Source of the DNA: Paraburkholderia heleia NBRC 101817
GTDB lineage: Bacteria; Pseudomonadota; Gammaproteobacteria; Burkholderiales; Burkholderiaceae
Assembly (NCBI RefSeq): GCF_000739775.1
Contig: NZ_BBJH01000051.1
Location: 1 to 64,000, forward strand
Length of the DNA: 64,000 nucleotides
Reading direction: 5' to 3'
Both the position numbers and the translations under genes were made by a program. The notes below the pieces were generated by a model. It was not told the DNA's origin, searched no databases, and saw nothing but the letters and a program-made list of their open reading frames with translations. Below are positions 1-7,061 of this stretch, piece by piece (within the stretch, counting starts at the first letter, position 1; every line of letters begins with the position of its first letter).

Positions 1-119
1 CGCGGCAAATAGAGGCCGGCTGATCATCCATTGAATGATGCAGCACCCCCCACAGCCAGTTCGACTGGCCGCGATGAGATTCAGGCAAGGGGCGCGCCGA
101 CGCGATGCCGACGCTGGGT

Positions 120-293
120 TCAGTGCCTGCGGCGTACCCGGTCGAGCACGTGATGCTCGGCTAGCCAGTGATGCATCATGCCTTCGCCGTCGTGCTCTTT
201 CCGGTAGGCACGCGATTCAAAAATCGATAGCCCAAGCAGAACCAGCAGACCCACAGCAAGACCGATCAGACCCGCAATAGTTTCGGCATCCAT
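120..293 (-). CDS. small single-pass membrane protein (57 aa), hypothetical
   Basis: The 57-residue protein starts MDAETIAGLIGLAVGLL and has one hydrophobic segment at about residues 5-23, followed by a charged, His/Arg-rich tail. The ATG at 293 is chosen because an AGGAGG-type ribosome binding site sits just upstream; a longer in-frame start at 353 has no such site. The layout predicts an inner-membrane protein with a cytoplasmic C-terminal tail. I do not recognise a family. It is divergent from the small lipoprotein gene at 425. Confidence 0.6.
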   Translation of the reverse strand: MDAETIAGLIGLAVGLLVLLGLSIFESRAYRKEHDGEGMMHHWLAEHHVLDRVRRRH

Positions 294-424
294 GGCAGCC
301 TCCTGTCGATTGCAGCCATGTCCGTATCTTAGAACAGTGTCGCAACGGAACAAATAGCGAGTTCGGCCGCTTCGCTACCGGATGGAGCGTCGGACGGATG
401 ACCATTCGGAAAGGATTTGAGACG

Positions 425-595
425 ATGTACCGTGTTTATCTGGCCCTTGCAATGGCCGCTTTGCTTTCGGCGTGCGCCGACAACGCAACGACCCACCGCC
501 ATGGCACCCCGCCGCAGGATCCGCCCGATTACCATGGTGTGCCGACCGATGATCGGCCGCCAATGATGATAGACAACCCGTCGCCTGCTCAGTAA
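425..595 (+). CDS. small lipoprotein (56 aa), hypothetical
   Basis: The 56-residue product starts MYRVYLALAMAALLSACADN, a signal peptide ending in a lipobox (LSAC), so Cys17 should be lipidated. The mature part is only about 40 residues, rich in Pro, Asp and His, with no recognisable fold. The ATG at 425 is preferred to an in-frame start at 398 because it gives a normal lipoprotein signal and has a purine-rich stretch upstream. Lipidation is inferred from the motif. The function is unknown. Confidence 0.6.
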   Translation: MYRVYLALAMAALLSACADNATTHRHGTPPQDPPDYHGVPTDDRPPMMIDNPSPAQ

Positions 596-620
596 GCGCC
601 GACGCCCGGCGCGAGCGCCG

Positions 621-1973
621 TCAGCGCAACTGCACAGAGACGGGCACGATCGCGCCGCTGATGCGGGGCAGCAAAGGCGAAAGCGTCAGACCGCGCGCGG
701 CCATGAAGACGAGCAGGGCGATCCACAACCCATGATTGCCGAGCGGCCCGACCAGCGCCCAAGATGCGCATAGAAACACAGCCAGCGACACCGCCATGGC
801 TTGCATGAGTTCGCGCGTGCGCGTCGCGCCGATGAAAACGCCGTCCAGCAAAAAGCCCCAAACGGAGATGAGCGGCGAAAGCGCGGCCCATGGGAGGAAT
901 GCCTGGGCGGCGGCGCGCACTGCCGGCTGGTTGGTTAGCTGCCCGATGATCCACGGACCGCAGGCCCAGTAGACCAGAGAAAAACCGAAGGCACCCAGCG
1001 CGGCCCAGAACAGATTGACTTTCACGGCCTGGCGGAACGCATGGCGATTACCTGCGCCGATCGCCGCGCCTACCAGCGCCTCGGCCGCATGGGCGAACCC
1101 GTCGAGACCATAGGCCATGAAGGTCTGGAAGTTCAGGAGCAGGGCGTTCGCGGCAAGGATCGCGTCGCCCTGCTTCGCGCCGAGATGCGCGAACCATCCA
1201 AACGAGCCCAACAGACAAAGCGTTCGGAGAAAGATATCGCGATTGATTGCGACGAGGCGCTTGAGCGCTGCCGGCTCGAGCACGGTTTGCAGCGCGAGCG
1301 GCGCGAGGGCGCGAGGACGAAGCATCCACAGCACACTGGCGCCGAAGACGAACCCGAGTGTATCGGCCGTAGCCGTCGCAGCGCCGATCCCGGCGATGCC
1401 CCACCGCAGCCCATACACATAGGCGAGCACCGCACCGACGTTCGTCAAATTGATAAAGATCTGCGAAAGCAGCGCGATGCGCACGCGCTGAGTGCCGAGG
1501 AGATATCCGAGCACGACGTAGTTCGCCAAAGCGAAAGGCGCAGAGCCGATACGCGCAAGGCAGTAGATCCCGGCATTACGTTGGACGTCTGCGCTACCGC
1601 CAATGGCGGCAAGCGTGTACCGGATCAAGGGCGATTGAATCAGCAGGATCGCCGCGCCGATCGCAAATGCCAGCAGCAGAGCGCGCACGACATTCGCGCG
1701 CAATGCGGGGAGGTCGCGGGCGCCGTAGGCCTGTGCAACGAGTCCCGTCGTTCCCATGCGCAGGAAGCCGAAACCCCAAAACACGAAGTTGAAGAACAAG
1801 CCGCCCAGTGCAACGCCGCCAAGATCGGCCGCGCTGCCGAGGTGGCCCGCCACAGCCGTATCGACGGCGCCGAGAATCGGCTGCGTGAGATTGGCGAGGA
1901 CGATGGGAAACGCGAGCGTCAGCACGCGTCGATGCCAGTCTCGCCGGTCGGGCAGGGCCTCGGCGCTGCTCAA
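621..1973 (-). CDS. MATE family (DinF-type) multidrug/cation antiporter
   Basis: A polytopic protein of about 450 residues with twelve predicted membrane segments and the MATE start region (FPIVLANLTQPILGAVDTAVAGHLG). MATE proteins export drugs or cationic compounds using a sodium or proton gradient. I choose a TTG at 1973: it overlaps the stop of the upstream DUF2288 gene as TTGA, has an AGGA site upstream, and gives the usual family length. The frame stays open to 2093 without a better start, and that extra part is basic and not MATE-like. The overlap suggests translational coupling with the DUF2288 gene. The substrate cannot be read from sequence. Confidence 0.85.
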   Translation of the reverse strand: MSSAEALPDRRDWHRRVLTLAFPIVLANLTQPILGAVDTAVAGHLGSAADLGGVALGGLFFNFVFWGFGFLRMGTTGLVAQAYGARDLPALRANVVRALLLAFAIGAAILLIQSPLIRYTLAAIGGSADVQRNAGIYCLARIGSAPFALANYVVLGYLLGTQRVRIALLSQIFINLTNVGAVLAYVYGLRWGIAGIGAATATADTLGFVFGASVLWMLRPRALAPLALQTVLEPAALKRLVAINRDIFLRTLCLLGSFGWFAHLGAKQGDAILAANALLLNFQTFMAYGLDGFAHAAEALVGAAIGAGNRHAFRQAVKVNLFWAALGAFGFSLVYWACGPWIIGQLTNQPAVRAAAQAFLPWAALSPLISVWGFLLDGVFIGATRTRELMQAMAVSLAVFLCASWALVGPLGNHGLWIALLVFMAARGLTLSPLLPRISGAIVPVSVQLR

Positions 1974-2278
1974 GCGCGTTCCTGCACGCACACCCAGGGC
2001 GAGACGACGACCGCCCACAACTCCGGCTTGCGCGCCGCGTAATCGGCTGCGGTTTCTCCCGGCATGCGTGCGACGAGGCCCGAAGACAGCCATTGCATGA
2101 CGACCGCACTGTCGTCGTTGGCGATGGCCTCCGCCACGCTGACGAGGTCGAGGTCGCGCGCCACGCTCAGCAACTTGCCTTGCGCGAAGAAACGTTCGAG
2201 ATCCTGCCAGTCGATCCTGGCGGTTTCGCCGAGCAGCTTGGCGTACGTCGAACTGGGGTTGGCGTCTTCGATAGTCAT
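1970..2278 (-). CDS. DUF2288 domain-containing protein
   Basis: A 102-residue cytoplasmic protein that fits the DUF2288 pattern: AKLLGETARIDWQDLERFFAQG near the start, LDLVSVA in the middle, and LWAVVVSPWVCVQE at the end. The family has no established function. The ATG at 2278 (MTIEDANPSST) is chosen over an upstream in-frame start at 2419 because family members start here; the region before it looks like promoter DNA. Its TGA overlaps the TTG proposed for the MATE gene, so the two are probably one operon. Confidence 0.8.
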   Translation of the reverse strand: MTIEDANPSSTYAKLLGETARIDWQDLERFFAQGKLLSVARDLDLVSVAEAIANDDSAVVMQWLSSGLVARMPGETAADYAARKPELWAVVVSPWVCVQERA

Positions 2279-2792
2279 GGTGATTGGAAATTCGTTGCGG
2301 CCAATACTATAAACGATAGTCCGTCTGCCGACCGGCGACCGGATGGCGAACGCCGAATCTGCGGTATTAATCACATTAATAAGTCGATATCCAGGCTCGT
2401 GGCGGCAAAATACAGACAATAAGACACATTAAATCAGCCAAACATCTGATCTAAGCGCGCTGCGAATTGGTGTTTCAAATCTGTACGCCACACCGAATAA
2501 ATGCATTGTTGCGTGCGCTTGCACACTAAAGCCGGTTGCTTCGAAAATGCGAAAAGCGCCGCACTTTAAACCGGCGATCCGGCCTCGCAAAATCCCTCGG
2601 CAAGGCTGTGTGCTTCAGCCGGATTGGCCCGTCCAGCAAGCCTTTGCACCGTTCGTTGACTTGTCGCGATGTGTCAATGAGGCGTGCGATCTTATGCGCA
2701 TCCCCCCTTGATTCGGCATCCTCATTCGTTGCTGAAAAGTGATGCGACACATAATCCGTGCGCCGTAGCACATTTTCGCGCTAATTAAGTGA

Positions 2793-2821
2793 TTGCGCCG
2801 CAGGAAGCGCGTTGATAGATT
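2793..2821 (+). promoter_or_regulatory. candidate sigma-70 promoter of the putative small RNA
   Basis: TTGCGC at 2793-2798 and TAGATT at 2816-2821 are separated by exactly 17 bases and resemble -35 and -10 boxes. The predicted start point, near 2828, coincides with the first base of the hairpin at 2829. The boxes match consensus only moderately (3/6 and 4/6), so the call rests mainly on this positional agreement. Confidence 0.4.
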
Positions 2822-2827
2822 GCGATT

Positions 2828-2903
2828 CGGCGCATGGTAAACCGGTCCTTTGCCGATATGCGCCAAACCCCCGTTAGCCCGGCGCCATGCCGGGCTTTTT
2901 TTT
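2828..2903 (+). ncRNA. putative small RNA (about 75 nt), unannotated
   Basis: Two consecutive stem-loops fill the predicted transcript. The first pairs GGCGCATGGTAAA (2829-2841) with TTTGCC (2849-2854) and ATGCGCC (2858-2864): a 13-bp stem with one 3-nt bulge and a 7-nt loop. A short linker (AAACCCCCGTT) follows, then an 8-bp GC-rich stem with eight T residues. No protein gene on this strand ends nearby, so the terminator has no other obvious client. The layout is that of a trans-acting sRNA: a structured 5' part, a single-stranded C-rich linker and a rho-independent terminator with a U tail suited to Hfq. No known RNA family is recognised, and expression is inferred. Confidence 0.45.
2876..2903 (+). 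terminator. rho-independent terminator of the putative small RNA
   Basis: AGCCCGGC (2876-2883) pairs perfectly with GCCGGGCT (2889-2896) around a 5-nt loop and is followed by a run of eight T (2896-2903). The T run lies on the rightward side, so it terminates plus-strand transcription. The convergent NlpD-like gene would not benefit, because its strand has no T run after the stem. Confidence 0.8.
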
Positions 2904-2936
2904 GTCTATTGATTTGGCTACCCGTAACGGCGCGTC

Positions 2937-3668
2937 TCAACGTGCGGGAAGTTCGCGAGTCGGATCGATCGAGCGTCCCTGATATCGCAGCTCGAAATGC
3001 AGCATCACGCGATCGTTGTCGCTGCTGCCCATTTCCGCAATCTTCTGCCCCTGGGCGACGCTCTGACCTTCCTTCACGAACAATGCCTGATTGTGCGCAT
3101 AGGCCGTCAGGTAATCGCCGCTGTGCTTGATGATCAGCAAGTTACCGTAGCCACGCAGCCCATTGCCGGCATAGACCACGGTGCCGGGCGCGGCGGCGAC
3201 GATGGGCGTGCCGGCGGCATTGGCGATGTCGATACCCTTCGAGTTGCGGCCGTCGAAGCTGTGGATGACCTGGCCGCTGGTTGGCCAGACGAGCGAAATC
3301 GACGGTGCGGCAGCCGTCGAAGTTGCGGATGAAGGCGCGGATGTCGCAGCCGCCGTGTCGGCACTCTCGCGCGGGGCAGTCGCTGCGCCACGCGGCACGC
3401 CACCAGTGCGGGCGCTCGCTGTGCCGGCGGGCGGTTCGACGCGCAGGACCTGGCCGACTTCAATGGCGTCGGGGTTCGACAGATTGTTCCAGCGCACGAT
3501 GTTCTGCACGGACTGACGATTGCTGCGCGCGATCTTGTACACGGTGTCGCCGCGCTCCACGCGATAAAAGCCAGGGCCAACCGGAGCCGATCCGCACGCC
3601 GCGAGTAGCGCAACGAGCGCAGCGCATGCAACCCGTCTAATTCCTGGTGCCAATATTGAACCTCGCAT
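2937..3668 (-). CDS. NlpD-like LysM/LytM lipoprotein, probable amidase activator
   Basis: A 243-residue lipoprotein: signal peptide with lipobox LAAC (Cys25), a LysM peptidoglycan-binding repeat (YRVERGDTVYKIARSN, about 34-78), an Ala/Ser/Thr-rich linker, and a C-terminal LytM/M23 domain (about 140-240). The LytM domain lacks key zinc ligands: the usual HxGID reads SKGIDI, and the usual HxHFE reads MLHFEL. This is the pattern of NlpD and EnvC, which activate cell-wall amidases rather than cut peptidoglycan. The match to NlpD is close (YGNLLIIKHSGDYLTAYAHN). The ATG at 3668 has an AGGTAAGG site. The usual pcm/rpoS neighbours are absent, so this may be a paralogue of the main nlpD. Confidence 0.85.
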   Translation of the reverse strand: MRGSILAPGIRRVACAALVALLAACGSAPVGPGFYRVERGDTVYKIARSNRQSVQNIVRWNNLSNPDAIEVGQVLRVEPPAGTASARTGGVPRGAATAPRESADTAAATSAPSSATSTAAAPSISLVWPTSGQVIHSFDGRNSKGIDIANAAGTPIVAAAPGTVVYAGNGLRGYGNLLIIKHSGDYLTAYAHNQALFVKEGQSVAQGQKIAEMGSSDNDRVMLHFELRYQGRSIDPTRELPAR

Positions 3669-3786
3669 GACCTTACCTCGACGGACTACGATCCGCCGTG
3701 CTGGCAAAACGTCTGATTTTAGCGGGTTTGCAAACGCAACTGGGGCTTTGCCTGACGAATGACTGACGAGAACGGCAACATCTATA

Positions 3787-3820
3787 CCGGCACCGGCACC
3801 GGCACCGGCACCGGCACCGG
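3787..3820. repeat. hexanucleotide tandem repeat (CCGGCA)5-CCGG
   Basis: Five perfect copies of CCGGCA plus a partial copy, followed by degenerate GGCAC units up to about 3846. It lies between the 3' end of the mutarotase gene (3853) and the 5' end of the NlpD-like gene (3668). Perfect short repeats can change copy number by slippage. Here that could alter the upstream region of the NlpD-like lipoprotein gene. Confidence 0.9.
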
Positions 3821-3852
3821 CCCCAGCACGGCACGGCACCGGTGCCGCGTGA

Positions 3853-4767
3853 TCAGCCGCCGAGCGCCTCGACACCGATGCGCAGCGTCGCCGTCTCCGT
3901 CTGACCCGGTGCGAGCCAGCGCAGGCCGAGGCCGTTGTGGATCGCGTTGGGCAGACCAAGCCAGGGTTCGACGCAGTAGAAGTCAGAGTCCGCGGCTTCC
4001 GTCCAGGTCGTGACCGCATACCAGGGAAGCGAACCGGGCCGGTTCAGATCGATCGTCACCGCGCGGGCGAGTCCTGGTGCTGCGAGGCGCACTGGCGTGG
4101 TGGGCGGCGTTGGCTCGAGCACATGGAAGCGGTCGATGATGCTTGCATCGTCGAGCCTGTATTGCGCCTTGCCGGGTTCGGGCGCACTGATCGAACCGTC
4201 CGCGAGTTGATAACGGCACTGGCTAGCCGGCAGGTCGAGCGTCGTCTGCGCGCGCTGGGCATGGGGCAAGGCGAAATAAAAGTGATGGCCCGCGTACCAG
4301 GGAAGCGGATCCGGGCCGGTATTGGTCGCGGCGAGCGTTACGTCGAGCGTATGCGCGTCGGCCAGCCGGTAGGCCGCTTCGAAGCGAAAGGAGAACGGGT
4401 AGCCTGCGCGCGTGTTTTCTGAGTCGACGAGCGTCATCCGCAGGCCGTGCCCATCGTGGTCGACTTGCGCCGCGAACGGCAGGTCGCGCGCGAAGCCGTG
4501 CATCGGCAGATCGCGAACCACGCCTTGGGCGTCGCGCCAGCGTCCGATCTGGCCGTCCACGCGATGGCGGCCAAGGAAGGGGAAGAGCAGCGGGTTGCCG
4601 CCGCGCACGCGTGCCGGCTCGGTCCAGTTCGCATTTTCAGGCCACACGATGACGGGCTGGCCGCCGACGTGCCACGAAAGCAAACGGCCGCCGGCCCACG
4701 GCGCGAAGCGCAGCGTCGAAGCACCGCGAGTGAGGGTGAGTATGTCCTGTTCTGGATGGGCGTTCAT
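3853..4767 (-). CDS. aldose 1-epimerase (mutarotase) family protein
   Basis: A 304-residue cytoplasmic protein of the galactose mutarotase/YeaD superfamily, which interconverts alpha and beta anomers of sugars or sugar phosphates. Supporting motifs are the early RLLSWHV strand, GGNPLLFPFLGRH, the His of LPMHGFARDLPF, the second His in WYAGHHFYF, and the C-terminal EPWLGLPNAIHNG that carries the acidic base. The ATG at 4767 (MNAHPEQD) gives a normal family length. The frame continues to 4971, but that part is not conserved-looking. It has no operon partner and the sugar specificity is unknown. Confidence 0.8.
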   Translation of the reverse strand: MNAHPEQDILTLTRGASTLRFAPWAGGRLLSWHVGGQPVIVWPENANWTEPARVRGGNPLLFPFLGRHRVDGQIGRWRDAQGVVRDLPMHGFARDLPFAAQVDHDGHGLRMTLVDSENTRAGYPFSFRFEAAYRLADAHTLDVTLAATNTGPDPLPWYAGHHFYFALPHAQRAQTTLDLPASQCRYQLADGSISAPEPGKAQYRLDDASIIDRFHVLEPTPPTTPVRLAAPGLARAVTIDLNRPGSLPWYAVTTWTEAADSDFYCVEPWLGLPNAIHNGLGLRWLAPGQTETATLRIGVEALGG

Positions 4768-4952
4768 GGGCGGGCCTGGAATGGATGGAAGGAGAGTGGC
4801 GCGTTTGCGCTGGGCAGACGCGGATTTTGCGCCGCTTTCTGATGCGTGAAAACCCTCGTCGGGAAAGCGTGGGTGTCGTTGACCGACCAGAGTCAGCATA
4901 ATTCGCATGACCGTGCGGTAGCGCACAGAGCATTTTCGCAGGAGACCTCCCC

Positions 4953-5039
4953 ATGGACCTCGCAATGGCAATGAGCATGGCTCTGTTCAGCCTCTTTGTC
5001 GGCAGCAGCGCGTATTTCTTCTACAAAATGGCGCGCTGA
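4953..5039 (+). CDS. 28-residue single-pass membrane peptide
   Basis: A very short frame that encodes MDLAMAMSMALFSLFVGSSA and then YFFYKMAR. It is almost entirely one hydrophobic helix (about residues 3-24) ending in a basic Lys/Arg tail, as in inner-membrane small proteins with N-out topology. A strong AGGAGA ribosome binding site (about 4940-4945) lies at a good distance from the ATG. It stands alone between the mutarotase gene (divergent) and uppP. No family is recognised. The call depends on the ribosome binding site and the clean membrane helix. Confidence 0.5.
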   Translation: MDLAMAMSMALFSLFVGSSAYFFYKMAR

Positions 5040-5169
5040 TCGCGCCGCGTTCCGTCCCTCCCTCGTTTGATTCCCGCGAGCGCGACACGCGCGTTCGCGC
5101 CAGAACCCCTGCATTCGCAGCCAATTTTGTTGCGACGCAGTAACTTTTCTGACAAATCCATCTTCATGC

Positions 5170-5198
5170 TTGGCGCTGCAATGCGGCCCAGGCATAAT
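5170..5198 (+). promoter_or_regulatory. sigma-70-type promoter of uppP
   Basis: TTGGCG (5170-5175) and CATAAT (5193-5198) are separated by 17 bases. Transcription would begin near 5205, about 60 bases before the GTG start. A perfect 7-bp hairpin, CGGTGCG (5199-5205) with CGCACCG (5212-5218), lies at the predicted start point. Confidence 0.55.
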
Positions 5199-5266
5199 CG
5201 GTGCGCTTTGCCGCACCGGCTCCGCAACGGTCCGGCCCCTTACACCATCATTACGAGGATCCGCGC

Positions 5267-6097
5267 GTGAGTCTCTGGTTTCTATTTTTCCTGAGCGTGC
5301 TGCAAGGCGTCACCGAACTGTTTCCCGTGAGCAGCCTTGGCCATACGCTGCTCGTGCCGGCATTGTTCGGCATGCACATCGACAAGCACGCGCCGCAATT
5401 GCTGCCGTTCCTCGTCGCATTGCACCTGGGGACCGCCATTGCGCTGCTCTGGTATTTCCGTGAGCGCTGGGTCGCGTTGATCAGCGGCTTCTTTGCCTCG
5501 CTTGGCGGCCGCAAGAATGACGACGGGCACATGATGTGGGCGCTCATCATCGGTACGATTCCGACGGGTATCGTGGGCCTCGTGCTCGAAAAGCGCATCG
5601 AAGCCATCTTTCACGATCTGCGTATCGTCGCGGCTGCGTTGATGGTCAATGGCGTGTTGCTGTGGTTCGGCGATCGCCTCCAGCGTGCGCGCGCGCATCG
5701 TCCGCCCGAAAAACTCACGTTCCGCCAGGCATTTCTCGTCGGCCTTGCGCAGATTGGCGCGCTCATTCCTGGCTTTTCGCGCAGCGGCCTCACGATGATT
5801 GCCGGCAATGCAGCGGGCCTCACGGCAGAAAAGGCTGCGGAGTTCTCGTTCCTGCTCGGCACGCCGATCATCTTTGCGGCTGGCGTGCTCGAACTGCCCA
5901 AGCTTTTTCACGCCCGCGATCAGCTGATGACTGCTGTCGTTGGCGGCGTGCTCACGGGTATTGCGGCGTGGCTGAGCGTGAAGTTCCTCATGAGCTATTT
6001 CGAGGGACGCGGGCGCCTCGCTTCGTTCGGTGCGTATTGCCTGATCGCCGGCGCGATTTTCCTCGGCTGGTTCGCGTTGCATCAGCAGCCGGTCTGA
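5267..6097 (+). CDS. uppP: undecaprenyl-diphosphatase (UppP/BacA)
   Basis: A 276-residue integral membrane enzyme that removes a phosphate from undecaprenyl pyrophosphate, regenerating the lipid carrier for peptidoglycan and other envelope glycans; extra copies confer bacitracin resistance. The two signature regions are visible: the first as ELFPVSSLGH (canonical form E-x2-P-x-SS-x-GH) and the second as LIPGFSRSG. There are about eight hydrophobic segments. The GTG at 5267 (VSLWFLFFLSVLQGVTE) is chosen because it begins directly at the first membrane helix and has a GAGGA site at 5255-5259. The gene is monocistronic and followed by tRNA-Arg. Confidence 0.95.
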   Translation: MSLWFLFFLSVLQGVTELFPVSSLGHTLLVPALFGMHIDKHAPQLLPFLVALHLGTAIALLWYFRERWVALISGFFASLGGRKNDDGHMMWALIIGTIPTGIVGLVLEKRIEAIFHDLRIVAAALMVNGVLLWFGDRLQRARAHRPPEKLTFRQAFLVGLAQIGALIPGFSRSGLTMIAGNAAGLTAEKAAEFSFLLGTPIIFAAGVLELPKLFHARDQLMTAVVGGVLTGIAAWLSVKFLMSYFEGRGRLASFGAYCLIAGAIFLGWFALHQQPV

Positions 6098-6136
6098 TTC
6101 GGCCGCGAAGGCCTTGGCAGGTGCGGCGAGCGAGGC

Positions 6137-6165
6137 GCGACCGCATGAGACGATCGCGGTATAAT
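6137..6165 (+). promoter_or_regulatory. promoter of tRNA-Arg
   Basis: A perfect TATAAT at 6160-6165 lies 46 bases upstream of the mature tRNA 5' end. The -35 region at 6137-6142 (GCGACC) is a weak match at 17-base spacing. Confidence 0.5.
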
Positions 6166-6211
6166 CCAGCCCCGTCTTGGCGAGGCCCGCTTGCGGCCTG
6201 CGCACTTTCAC

Positions 6212-6288
6212 GCGACAGTAGCTCAGCTGGATAGAGCATCGGCCTTCTAAGCCGAGGGTCGGGGGTTCGAGCCCCTCCTGTCGCGCCA
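6212..6288 (+). tRNA. tRNA-Arg (anticodon TCT)
   Basis: A full cloverleaf of 77 nt. The acceptor arm GCGACAG pairs with CTGTCGC, the D arm contains AGCTCAGCTGGATAGAG, the anticodon loop is CTTCTAA (anticodon TCT, reading AGA), and the T arm contains GGTTCGAGCC. CCA at 6286-6288 is encoded. AGA is a rare codon in high-GC genomes. No integrase or duplicated 3' end is present, so the tRNA does not mark an integrated element here. Confidence 0.97.
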
Positions 6289-6298
6289 GATCAATAAA

Positions 6299-6330
6299 CA
6301 AAAAGCCCGGCCTTCACCGCTGGGCTTTTT
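6299..6330 (+). terminator. terminator of the tRNA-Arg transcript
   Basis: An AAAAAGCCC stem pairs with GGGCTTTTT across a 13-nt loop about 11 bases after the tRNA CCA. The T run is on the plus strand. The symmetrical A and T runs would also allow use from the opposite strand, where the PH-domain gene starts further right and ends at 6370. Confidence 0.75.
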
Positions 6331-6369
6331 GCGTTTTCACACATCGCGAATCCGCCCGATTCAAACCTC

Positions 6370-6855
6370 TCACGCTACGAGCCGCAACGGCACCGGCTCC
6401 TCGGCCGCCTGCGCGAGAAAAACCATGCGGCGAAACTCGTGCGGGTTCGCAATGCCGGGAATCGATGTAGCAATCAAGCCCCCGCCGCCAACGACGAGCG
6501 AACCATAGTCGAATATCCGGCCGATCAGGCTTTGCTCGATCCGCACGCTCTCAACTCGCGCGAGCGTCAACTCCACCGTTTGGCGGCGCACCACGCCGAA
6601 CCTGGCCACCACGCGCTTGTTGGTCACGGCAAATTCCGTCTTCCACCAGGCGAGTAGCGACGCGCCGAATAGTCCCAGCCCTGCGGTAAAAAAACTCACC
6701 GCTGCGAGCGGCGACGTCCCCATGGTGCCGATGAGCACGCCCCAAACCATGAGCAAAAGGCTGAGTGTGATACGCGGACCCACCGCCCAGAAGCAGGGGT
6801 GTCCCTCGCAGACGATCCTTTCGCCTGCCAGGAGAGTCGATTCGACGTATTTCAC
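6370..6855 (-). CDS. PH (bPH2/YdbT-like) domain membrane protein
   Basis: A 161-residue protein with two adjacent hydrophobic segments (about 25-70) followed by a bacterial PH-like domain (WKTEFAVTNKRVVARFGVVRRQTVELTLARVESVRIEQSLIG is the typical core, here split across about 75-125) and a Gly-rich turn (VVGGGG). Members are small inner-membrane proteins of unknown role, often linked to envelope stress. The GTG at 6855 is chosen because GGAGG lies five bases upstream; the frame stays open to 7053, but that stretch overlaps the terminator of the next gene. It is transcribed alone. Confidence 0.8.
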   Translation of the reverse strand: MKYVESTLLAGERIVCEGHPCFWAVGPRITLSLLLMVWGVLIGTMGTSPLAAVSFFTAGLGLFGASLLAWWKTEFAVTNKRVVARFGVVRRQTVELTLARVESVRIEQSLIGRIFDYGSLVVGGGGLIATSIPGIANPHEFRRMVFLAQAAEEPVPLRLVA

Positions 6856-6995
6856 AATGACCTCCGTCAAGTTTGTTGCAGTAATTAATTTGTAAGGTAA
6901 TGCATCTTGTGGCGTAGGATCCGTGGTTAAACGTCGCGGTTCAGCGCCCCCGCTGGCGCATGATGCGCGCGAAAGCGACGAATCCGCGGAGCAAT

Positions 6996-7020
6996 AAAAA
7001 GGGCAGCCCGTGGGCTGCCC
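6996..7020 (-). terminator. terminator of the phosphoesterase gene
   Basis: GGGCAGCCC (7001-7009) pairs with GGGCTGCCC (7012-7020), and five A on the left become a T run on the minus strand. It lies about 40 bases after the phosphoesterase stop at 7062. Confidence 0.85.
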
Positions 7021-7061
7021 GTCAAACCGGACAAGCAACGTCCGGCGCTCCATGGGAGCGC

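Larger units (their letters stand above)
2279..2936. other. 658-bp intergenic region with a candidate small RNA at its right end
   Basis: No convincing protein gene is visible on either strand; the open frames here are short and have poor composition. Base composition drops compared with neighbouring genes, especially at 2380-2480 and 2740-2800. The right end carries the promoter-hairpin-terminator cassette described separately. The left end should hold the promoter of the DUF2288-MATE operon. No protein gene reading rightwards ends at the terminator, which is why an RNA gene is suspected. Confidence 0.6.

Noticed and set aside
1041..2042. Plus-strand frame of 333 codons opposite the MATE gene
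   Set aside because: It is a shadow: charged, low-complexity composition, no domain, and the MATE protein on the other strand has all its helices.
6212..6288. tRNA-Arg as an integration site for a genomic island
   Set aside because: No integrase gene, no duplicated 3' end of the tRNA and no change in composition are seen on either side.
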